A stretch of DNA of 14,124 nt from Bacillota bacterium (GTDB lineage Bacteria > Bacillota > Bacilli > Tumebacillales > Effusibacillaceae), in NCBI GenBank assembly GCA_020059765.1, contig JAGVBM010000254.1, positions 1-14,124 of the forward strand. Reading direction: 5' to 3'. The notes beneath the pieces were generated by a model. The model was not told the DNA's origin. It saw only the letters and a list, made by a program, of their open reading frames with translations, and ran no database searches. The position numbers and the translations under genes were made by a program. The first letter of the stretch is position 1, and each line of letters begins with the position of its first letter. Shown piece by piece: positions 6,777 to 12,663 of this stretch.

Positions 6777-6805
6777 TTGTATTTAAAAAACATGGCTGTT
6801 ATACT
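6777..6805 (+). promoter_or_regulatory. Candidate sigma-A promoter P1 of the oxidoreductase operon
   Basis: TTGTAT (6777-6782) and TATACT (6800-6805) are separated by exactly 17 bp, and the -10 has an upstream TG (extended -10). Transcription would start near 6812 and give a leader of about 170 nt. Confidence 0.6.
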
Positions 6806-6919
6806 TTATCTATAGGGAAGGGTAAGATAATGTCTTGTCGTTAAACTATGTGATTCATGAGGTTTCTTTGAACTAACAGATTCGAATTGAAGGGATATTT
6901 TCTGTTTTTTTCCACTGTA

Positions 6920-6947
6920 TTAACAAATCGTTCAAATCTGTTATATT
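6920..6947 (+). promoter_or_regulatory. Candidate sigma-A promoter P2 of the oxidoreductase operon
   Basis: TTAACA (6920-6925) and TATATT (6942-6947) are separated by 16 bp, again with TG one base before the -10. Transcription would start near 6954, giving a short leader of about 26 nt that still carries the GAGGAGGGG site at 6964-6972. Confidence 0.5.
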
Positions 6948-6979
6948 AAGATGCTTCACGAATGAGGAGGGGATAAAAG

Positions 6980-7987
6980 GTGGTTACTCAAACAAAATTA
7001 ACAAAGACAAATGATCTCGGCCTGTTTGAGATTCGATTGGAATCCATCGGAGGATTGGGAGCCAATCTCGCAGGTAAGATGTTGGCGGAAGCGGGAGTCA
7101 TTAATTTGGGATTGAACGGCTCCAACTTTTCTTCCTATGGTTCCGAGAAAAAAGGTTCTCCGGTAAAAGCGTTCATCCGATTCGCCGATCCGGAAACCAA
7201 CATGCGCGCTGCTTCGCCGATTGAAGAACCGCATGTGGTTGGTGTGTTTCATGAAGCATTGTTTAAAACGCAAAATTGTATTTCCGGATTGCAAGCGGAT
7301 GGAATTCTGCTCGTCAATACAACCAAGACACCGGATGAAATTCGTGAGTTGTCAGGCTTGAAAACGGGTACAATCGTCTGCGTCGACGCGTTGGAGATCG
7401 CCGTTCAAGAAAAAACGCGGGTCAATACCGCCATGTTGGGCGCGCTCTGCCGGGTCGTCGACTTCTTGGACCCGGAAGCGGTCAAAGCGATGATTCGTGA
7501 AACATTTGAGAAGAAATACCCTGCGCTTGTTGAATCCAACCTCCGCACATTTGACCGCGGATACACGGAACTCAACATCACAACCTACGAAGCGCAGCCG
7601 GGCGATGAAGCACAGCCGTTTGTTCGTCCGTTACCGATGTTGGGGTATGAAACACAACCCATGGGCGGGTTGATTTTGAACCCCGGCAATTCGATCCTGA
7701 AGGATCTTAGTTCATCCAGACAAGGCTTCTTGCCGTCCTTTAACCGGGATGCCTGTATCCATTGCGCAGCTTGTGACCAAGTTTGCCCAGATTACTGCTT
7801 TGTTTGGTCACCGGAAGAAGACAAAAAAGGACGTACTCACCAATTCTTGCAAGGAATCGATTATCAATATTGCAAAGGTTGTCTGAAATGCGTGCAAGCT
7901 TGTCCGACCGACGCACTGAGTACCTTGCGTGAAACGGAAGGCTACACGGACGAAAATGGTGTCAAACATCGTTTTAACATCGCCTGA
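6980..7987 (+). CDS. 2-oxoacid:ferredoxin oxidoreductase, fused gamma-delta subunit
   Basis: This encodes a 335-residue subunit of a thiamine-dependent 2-oxoacid:ferredoxin oxidoreductase (pyruvate or ketoisovalerate type). Such enzymes oxidatively decarboxylate the oxoacid to acyl-CoA and pass electrons through iron-sulfur clusters to ferredoxin. Residues about 15-200 form the gamma domain (GGLGANLAGKMLAEAG near 24-39 and the SYGSEKKGSPV loop at 52-62). Residues about 250-320 form the delta domain with two [4Fe-4S] ferredoxin motifs: Cys259-x2-Cys262-x2-Cys265-x3-Cys269-Pro and Cys298-x2-Cys301-x2-Cys304-x3-Cys308-Pro. In many archaeal and bacterial enzymes gamma and delta are separate genes; here they are fused. 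The GTG start follows GAGGAGGGG with 7 nt spacing. The alpha-beta gene begins 29 nt after the stop, so both are made from one mRNA. The substrate cannot be fixed from sequence alone. Confidence 0.9.
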   Translation: MVTQTKLTKTNDLGLFEIRLESIGGLGANLAGKMLAEAGVINLGLNGSNFSSYGSEKKGSPVKAFIRFADPETNMRAASPIEEPHVVGVFHEALFKTQNCISGLQADGILLVNTTKTPDEIRELSGLKTGTIVCVDALEIAVQEKTRVNTAMLGALCRVVDFLDPEAVKAMIRETFEKKYPALVESNLRTFDRGYTELNITTYEAQPGDEAQPFVRPLPMLGYETQPMGGLILNPGNSILKDLSSSRQGFLPSFNRDACIHCAACDQVCPDYCFVWSPEEDKKGRTHQFLQGIDYQYCKGCLKCVQACPTDALSTLRETEGYTDENGVKHRFNIA

Positions 7988-8016
7988 TGATGGCGGAGGA
8001 AAAGGAGGGTATTCGG

Positions 8017-10314
8017 ATGGCTCTGCAAGAAAAAGATCTGAAAAATGCCAATCAAGAAGTTCAGCCTGAGACTGAGCAAACGATAGATTTTCGATCCGGG
8101 AACGAAATGGCTGCACGGGCAGCTGCCCAAATCAACTACCATGTGATGGGGTATTTCCCGATTACTCCTTCCACGGAAATTGCGGAATATCTCGATGAAA
8201 TGAAAGTGGAAGGCGAACATGATATTCTATTGATCCCCGCAGACGGCGAACACGGTTCGGCGGGTATCTGCTATGGGGCGGCAACTGGCGGCGGACGAGT
8301 ATTTAATGCAACTTCCGCAAACGGTTTCCTTTATATGCTGGAACAGTTGCCAGTTCAATCGGGTACACGTTTCCCGATGGTATTGAACTTGGTTACGCGT
8401 TCGATTTCGGGGCCGCTTGACATTCGCGGTGACCATTCAGATTTGTACTATGGATTGAACATCGGCTGGCCGATATTGATGGCGAAAGATCCGCAAGCGG
8501 TTTACGACATGAACATTATGGCACTGCGCGTCGCGGAACATAAAGATGTTCGACTGCCGGTGGTCGTTGCGTCTGACGGCTTCTTTACGTCGCACCAAAA
8601 ACGTCGTGTTCAATATTTCTCCAGCCGTGAAACTGTACAGAAGTTTGTCGGAGAAACACCTGAAGGTTATGTCACTTCGTTGGATCCGAAGAATCCGGTC
8701 ACTATTGGTCCTTACATGAATGACCCGGATTACATCAACAACAAATATCAGCAATCCATTGCCATGTACAACGCGGAGCAAGTATTCAAGGACGTTGCTG
8801 AAGAGTACGCAGCAATTTCCGGCCGCAAATATGAAATTCTTGATCTGTATCAGATGGAAGATGCGGAAGTGGCCGTATTCCTGCTGAACTCTGCGTCTGA
8901 TACGGCGAAAGACGTTGCCGATAAACTTCGCAAACAAGGGATCAAGGCGGGCGTCATTGCGCCGAATATGATTCGTCCCTTCCCGAAACAAGCGATTCAG
9001 GAAGCGCTGAAAAACGTAAAAGTGGTGCTTGTTGGCGAACGTGCCGATTCCTATGGCGGACACGGTGCAAACTTGACGCATGAAATCAAAGCCGCTCTGC
9101 AAGAAATCAAGGCCGACACCTTGGTGCTGTCCCGTATTTACGGATTGGGCGGTAAAGACTTCTATGCGGACGATGCGGAAGCGTTCTTCCAATTGTGTAT
9201 CGACGCGAAGGACGGAAAGGCCGTTGCGCTGTTCAATTATTACGGACACACTCCGGGGAAAGCGGAAGTGGCTCCGAAGCGCGTGCTAAAACCGCTTTCA
9301 AAAGAGCAGACTTCCGGTTTTGTGACGGTCACTCAGGAAGAAAACGGCGAATTGAAAGTCAAAATTCCTCCGCTGCGTGTACTGACTGGTAAAGAAAAAC
9401 GGATTGCACCGGGTCACGGGGCATGTCCGGGTTGCGGAATCTTCCCGGGGATCGAGACTTTCCTCAAAGGAATTGAGGGCGACGTAGTCGTACTCTTCCA
9501 AACCGGCTGCGCCATGGTCGTTACGACCGGGTATCCGTATTCGTCCCATAAAGTGACTTATATTCACAACCTGTTCCAAAACGGTGCCGCCACCTTGTCC
9601 GGTGTTGTGGAAATGTTCTTTGAGCGCAAGCGCCGCGGAGAAATTGAAATCGGGGAAGATATCACCTTTGTGATGATCACCGGTGACGGCGGTATGGACA
9701 TCGGCATGGGCCCGGCAATCGGCGCGGCCTTGCGGAACCATAAAATGATTATCCTGGAATACGATAATGAGGGGTATATGAACACGGGGGCTCAATTGTC
9801 CTACTCGACTCCGTTGGGTCATATGACAGCTACCTCAAACGTGGGCACGAAACAAGGCGGAAAGCCGTTCCACCACAAAGATACGGCGCAAATTATGGCG
9901 GCAACCAACATTCCGTACGTATTTACCGGTACGGAAGCATTCCCGCAAGATTTGATTAAGAAAGCGGCGAAAGCACAATGGTACGCGAAGAACGATGGAA
10001 TGGCATACGGCAAAATCTTGATCTCTTGTCCGTTGAACTGGAAAGCAGCCGACGAAGCCGGCAACACGATTGTCGCAAATGCTGTGAACACTTGTTTCTT
10101 CCCGCTCTATGAAGTTGAGCGCGGTGTGACGACGATAACGCACGATCCGGAAGAAAAGGGCAAACGTGTTCCGGTTGGCGAATGGTTGAAGCTGATGGGC
10201 AAAACCAAGCATCTGCTGCGTCCTGAATACGCTGAATCGTTGAAAGCCTTTGAAGATGAAGTGGAGCGTCGTTGGAGACGCTTGAAAGCAAAACACGAGA
10301 GCCCGTACCTCTAA
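8017..10314 (+). CDS. 2-oxoacid:ferredoxin oxidoreductase, fused alpha-beta subunit
   Basis: This encodes a 765-residue catalytic subunit that joins the alpha part (substrate and pyrimidine end of thiamine diphosphate) with the beta part (diphosphate and proximal cluster). The alpha region has YFPITPSTE near 46-54, the first transketolase-like domain, and a transketolase-C-like domain to about 400. The beta region starts near 445. It has CPGC (Cys470, Cys473), TGC (Cys498) and SCP (Cys671), the four cysteines expected for a [4Fe-4S] cluster, and the thiamine/Mg motif GDGGMDIG (from 556) ending in YDNEGYMNTG. The pattern is closer to pyruvate/ketoisovalerate enzymes than to fused indolepyruvate oxidoreductase, whose ferredoxin domain is at the C-terminus. 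Start choice: AAGGAGGG at 8002-8009 is 7 nt before the ATG at 8017; the ATGs at 7987 and 7990 overlap the previous stop and lie upstream of this site. A terminator follows. Confidence 0.92.
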   Translation: MALQEKDLKNANQEVQPETEQTIDFRSGNEMAARAAAQINYHVMGYFPITPSTEIAEYLDEMKVEGEHDILLIPADGEHGSAGICYGAATGGGRVFNATSANGFLYMLEQLPVQSGTRFPMVLNLVTRSISGPLDIRGDHSDLYYGLNIGWPILMAKDPQAVYDMNIMALRVAEHKDVRLPVVVASDGFFTSHQKRRVQYFSSRETVQKFVGETPEGYVTSLDPKNPVTIGPYMNDPDYINNKYQQSIAMYNAEQVFKDVAEEYAAISGRKYEILDLYQMEDAEVAVFLLNSASDTAKDVADKLRKQGIKAGVIAPNMIRPFPKQAIQEALKNVKVVLVGERADSYGGHGANLTHEIKAALQEIKADTLVLSRIYGLGGKDFYADDAEAFFQLCIDAKDGKAVALFNYYGHTPGKAEVAPKRVLKPLSKEQTSGFVTVTQEENGELKVKIPPLRVLTGKEKRIAPGHGACPGCGIFPGIETFLKGIEGDVVVLFQTGCAMVVTTGYPYSSHKVTYIHNLFQNGAATLSGVVEMFFERKRRGEIEIGEDITFVMITGDGGMDIGMGPAIGAALRNHKMIILEYDNEGYMNTGAQLSYSTPLGHMTATSNVGTKQGGKPFHHKDTAQIMAATNIPYVFTGTEAFPQDLIKKAAKAQWYAKNDGMAYGKILISCPLNWKAADEAGNTIVANAVNTCFFPLYEVERGVTTITHDPEEKGKRVPVGEWLKLMGKTKHLLRPEYAESLKAFEDEVERRWRRLKAKHESPYL

Positions 10315-10334
10315 ATCGGTATCGGTTTCCGTAC

Positions 10335-10369
10335 AAACGGTCTTGCAGATTGTCGGCAAGGCCGTTTTT
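10335..10369 (+). terminator. Intrinsic terminator of the oxidoreductase operon
   Basis: A 10-bp stem, ACGGTCTTGC against GCAAGGCCGT with one G-T pair (10337-10346 and 10356-10365), is flanked by A residues on the left and a TTTTT tract (10365-10369) on the right. It lies 20 nt after the alpha-beta stop codon. Confidence 0.9.
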
Positions 10370-10478
10370 CTATGGAGTTTTTTGGATGCATGCAGATAGT
10401 GGGAGTCAATGGCGAACAATCGGTTACGATGGAGTGGAGATCAACCAACCGTCATTGCGAAACTTTGTCTACAGACTG

Positions 10479-10506
10479 AAGACTCTGGTGTCAGTTCCAG
10501 AGTCTT
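10479..10506 (-). terminator. Hairpin downstream of mntH, probable terminator
   Basis: AAGACTCTGG (10479-10488) and CCAGAGTCTT (10497-10506) are perfect inverted repeats of 10 bp around an 8-base loop, 24 nt past the mntH stop on the minus strand. There is no long T tract on either strand, so termination may be weak or need other factors. I see no gene between the two terminators here. Confidence 0.5.
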
Positions 10507-10530
10507 GTCGTACTCAGTCTTATTTCATGT

Positions 10531-11817
10531 TTAGAAAGAAAACTCACCGCCGAAGGTTTGGAAAAGCAGCAAACCATTGAGGAAAATAATGATCGATGCG
10601 ATCAGGTACGCTAATACATTCACAAAGGGTTTATTGACAAAATCGCCCATAATTTTGCGGGATCTTGTGAAATAGATTAACGGAAGAATCGTAAACGGCA
10701 ATTGCAGCGACAGGATAACTTGCGAAAGCACCAAGGCCTGTAAAGCATTCACTTGCAGTCCGATAATTACCAAGGCGGGAATCATCGTGATCAACCGTGT
10801 CAGTAACGGAGAGATCTTGATCCGCAAAAAGCCTTGCAAAATGGTTTGCCCGGCCATTGTTCCAGTTGTCGATGAGGACAATCCGGCGGATAACAGAGCG
10901 ATTCCAAAGATCATGCTGGAGGCTGTCCCCAACAGCGGGGTCAACGTCGCATGCGCCTGTTCGATCGAATCGATGCCGATTCCGTTTTTAAAAAAGACGG
11001 CCGCTGACATGATAATCATCGCGGAGTTAATAAACCATGCCACGTTTAGCGCAATGGCGGAGTCAAGTTTGGCCATGTGCAGCAAGTTGCGGTTATGTTC
11101 AGGGTTGCCCGGCAACATACGGCTTTTGATAAGATCCGAGTGCAAGAATATGTTATGGGGCATCACGGTGGCGCCAAGCATCCCGATAGCGACCAGAATA
11201 CTTGCCGAATCGATACTGGGGACGAAAACCCCCTTGCCAATCATTCCCCAATCGGGTTTTGCCAAGAACAGTTCGGCCAAGTACCCGATTCCGACAACAG
11301 CAACCATGGAAAAGATGATGATCTCCACTTTGCGATGTCCGAATTGTTTCAACCAGAGAATGGCGAAAACTGTCACTCCCGCAATTAATGCGGCCGGGAA
11401 CATGGGAATTCCCAGCAAAATCTTAAAGCCGATGGCAGCTCCCAAGAATTCCGCCAAATCTGTGGCCATGGCCGCGAGCGTGGCGGTCGTCCACAGAAAA
11501 TGGACCAGAGGTTTCGACAGGTTCTCCCTGCAGTTTTCAGCCAAGGAACGACCTGTGGCAATACCGAGTTTGGCAGCCAGCACTTGCAGGAAGATTGCCA
11601 TCAAGTTTGACAACAGCAGAACCCACAGGAGCTTATAGCCAAAACTGGATCCCCCGGCGATGTTGGTGGCCCAGTTGCCCGGATCAATATATCCGACGGA
11701 GACGATAAATGCCGGGCCCAAAAAAGGAAATATTTTGCGGAATGTAAAGATTTTGGAACCTGTCAATGTTGGGAAAGCGATGCGTTCCGTCAGCGTCGAT
11801 TGATGAACATCATTCAT
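10531..11817 (-). CDS. mntH: Nramp-family divalent metal (Mn2+) transporter MntH
   Basis: This is a proton-coupled importer of Mn2+ (and to a lesser degree Fe2+) in the cytoplasmic membrane. The 428 residues carry about 11 hydrophobic helices with the LeuT-like fold. The metal-site motif of helix 1 is DPGN (Asp45, Asn48) and that of helix 6 is MPH (Met219, His221) within GATVMPHN. ATDLAEFLGAAIG (118-130) is the conserved helix 3 signature. The methionine in helix 6 is typical of manganese/iron Nramps and argues against the magnesium-type relatives lacking it. Start ATG (11817-11815) follows AGGAGG with 10 nt spacing. The gene is convergent with the oxidoreductase operon and divergent from bofA. 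Repeated palindrome-like sites upstream suggest control by an MntR-type metalloregulator. Confidence 0.95.
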   Translation of the reverse strand: MNDVHQSTLTERIAFPTLTGSKIFTFRKIFPFLGPAFIVSVGYIDPGNWATNIAGGSSFGYKLLWVLLLSNLMAIFLQVLAAKLGIATGRSLAENCRENLSKPLVHFLWTTATLAAMATDLAEFLGAAIGFKILLGIPMFPAALIAGVTVFAILWLKQFGHRKVEIIIFSMVAVVGIGYLAELFLAKPDWGMIGKGVFVPSIDSASILVAIGMLGATVMPHNIFLHSDLIKSRMLPGNPEHNRNLLHMAKLDSAIALNVAWFINSAMIIMSAAVFFKNGIGIDSIEQAHATLTPLLGTASSMIFGIALLSAGLSSSTTGTMAGQTILQGFLRIKISPLLTRLITMIPALVIIGLQVNALQALVLSQVILSLQLPFTILPLIYFTRSRKIMGDFVNKPFVNVLAYLIASIIIFLNGLLLFQTFGGEFSF

Positions 11818-11840
11818 GAATTTACGGCCTCCTCTCTCTG

Positions 11841-11858
11841 TTTAACCATATGGGTAAA
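11841..11858. promoter_or_regulatory. Palindromic operator-like site upstream of mntH
   Basis: TTTAACCATATGGGTAAA is an 18-bp near-perfect palindrome (one mismatched pair), 24 bp before the mntH start codon. It has the general form of a DtxR/MntR-family operator (TTTnnCC...GGnnAAA). Its position close to the ribosome binding site would suit repression of mntH when manganese is plentiful. The regulator is inferred, not shown. Confidence 0.45.
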
Positions 11859-11885
11859 ATTATTTTTTGGTGCTTGGAAAATTTA

Positions 11886-11940
11886 TTGTCCATAAGAAAA
11901 TTAATTATCTAGGTACAAAAATGTTTCCTATGGCTAAAAT
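11886..11940. promoter_or_regulatory. Two further operator-like sites upstream of mntH
   Basis: On the minus strand, TTTAGCCATAGGAAAC (11923-11938) matches 11 of 16 positions of the B. subtilis MntR box as I recall it (TTTGCCTTAAGGAAAC). On the plus strand, TTGTCCATAAGAAAAT (11886-11901) also matches about 11 of 16. Both share the CCATA core with the palindrome at 11841. A poor candidate promoter for mntH (minus strand TTGTAC, 18 bp, TATGGA) lies between and within these sites. Confidence 0.35.
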
Positions 11941-11984
11941 ATATGATGAATTTGTGTCGGCGTCAATACCTCTCCAAGAAAAAA

Positions 11985-12014
11985 ATCATAGCTTGTCTTG
12001 GCTTGACATAGGAT
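11985..12014 (+). promoter_or_regulatory. Candidate sigma-E promoter of bofA
   Basis: ATCATAGC (11985-11992) and CATAGGAT (12007-12014) are separated by 14 bp, close to the sigma-E pattern (ATA-type -35, about 14 bp, CATAnnnT -10). Transcription would start near 12021, just ahead of the ribosome binding site at 12025. B. subtilis bofA is expressed in the mother cell under sigma-E, which supports the call. Confidence 0.45.
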
Positions 12015-12041
12015 GAACTAGAATAAGGAGGGTGTGATGAG

Positions 12042-12311
12042 ATGAGTACAATGCAAGTTGCAGGCATCGCCATTGGGGGTTTGGTTGTGCTTTTTCTGAT
12101 TGCGCAATATGTGCGTGAACCTGTGGCCATTATGGCAGGGATCGGAAGAACACTGCTCTTTGGTGTGATCGGGCTGTTTCTGTTGAATCTGGCCGGACAG
12201 TACATTCAACTGCATATCCCCATCAATCCGTTTACAGCCGTGTTGGTCGGATTGTTGGGCGTACCGGGGTTGGCAGCGTTGATTGTGATAAAAATGTGGA
12301 TACTGCCCTGA
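12042..12311 (+). CDS. bofA: Inhibitor of pro-sigma-K processing BofA
   Basis: BofA is a small integral membrane protein of the outer forespore membrane. With SpoIVFA it holds the intramembrane protease SpoIVFB inactive until a forespore signal arrives, so that sigma-K is released at the right time. The 89 residues are almost entirely hydrophobic: segments at about 5-23, 28-52 and 62-88. The family-specific C-terminal stretch contains NPFTAVLVGLLGVPGLAAL. The start is supported by AAGGAGGG (12025-12032), 9 nt before the ATG at 12042. In B. subtilis bofA directly follows yaaL; here 5.3 kb of metabolic genes intervene. It lies upstream of gin, also a sporulation checkpoint gene. Confidence 0.93.
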   Translation: MSTMQVAGIAIGGLVVLFLIAQYVREPVAIMAGIGRTLLFGVIGLFLLNLAGQYIQLHIPINPFTAVLVGLLGVPGLAALIVIKMWILP

Positions 12312-12349
12312 AATTTTTCACCATATGACCGACTTTTTCGTAGGATAGG

Positions 12350-12380
12350 GTATAAAATAAAAGAAATTCGTCCTACACTG
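12350..12380 (+). promoter_or_regulatory. Candidate forespore (sigma-F-like) promoter of gin
   Basis: GTATA (12350-12354) fits the sigma-F/G -35, followed after 16 bp by TCCTACACTG (12371-12380). This keeps the A-n-A-C-T part of the -10 but lacks its usual GG. Transcription would start near 12387. Support comes mainly from csfB being sigma-F dependent in B. subtilis, so the call is weak. Confidence 0.28.
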
Positions 12381-12415
12381 ATGCTAGATGAAAGAGTCGG
12401 AAAGTGGTGATCAAA

Positions 12416-12604
12416 GTGAATGAAACGCACTATCCAAATACGTGTATCGTATGCCGGGAAAACAAGCTGTCCGGGATTCGCATCTGGGGACAATTCGTAT
12501 GCATCGATTGCGAGAGGGAAATTGTACAAACGGAAGTGGAAGATGAGAAATACCCATTTTATATAGAACGAATGAAACGAATCTGGTTGGATATGATTTC
12601 ATAG
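12416..12604 (+). CDS. gin: Anti-sigma-G factor Gin (CsfB)
   Basis: Gin is a small zinc-binding protein that binds sigma-G and keeps it inactive during early sporulation. In B. subtilis it also acts on sigma-E in the forespore. The 62 residues show the diagnostic pair of knuckles Cys10-x2-Cys13 and Cys29-x2-Cys32 (CIVC...CIDC), followed by the family segment EREIVQT and a short C-terminal helix (FYIERMKRIW). Length is close to the B. subtilis protein. Start choice: GGTGATC (12406-12412) matches the extended anti-Shine-Dalgarno complement and places the GTG at 12416 correctly. GTG codons at 12404 and 12407 in the same frame would add three or four residues but sit inside that site. The gene follows bofA after about 100 nt. 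Confidence 0.9.
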   Translation: MNETHYPNTCIVCRENKLSGIRIWGQFVCIDCEREIVQTEVEDEKYPFYIERMKRIWLDMIS

Positions 12605-12621
12605 ACCTGCCAAATGATAGA

Positions 12622-12643
12622 GAGCCACCCGCGAGGGTGGCTC
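12622..12643. terminator. Hairpin between convergent gin and malic enzyme genes
   Basis: A perfect 9-bp stem, GAGCCACCC against GGGTGGCTC around a GCGA loop, lies 17 nt after the gin stop and 20 nt after the malic enzyme stop on the other strand. Neither side has a proper T tract, so it may act as a shared, weak or factor-aided terminator or as an mRNA 3'-end stabiliser. Confidence 0.5.
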
Positions 12644-12663
12644 AAGTTGTAGAACCATGACAA

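Noticed and set aside
10386..10580. 65-codon plus-strand frame after the oxidoreductase terminator
   Set aside because: A GGAG lies upstream, but the frame sits past a strong terminator, has no promoter I can see, crosses the mntH 3' hairpin and overlaps the mntH end antisense.
10787..11638. 283-codon plus-strand frame within mntH
   Set aside because: It is a shadow of the Nramp gene: the minus frame has all family motifs, and this frame has no ribosome binding site or recognisable domain.
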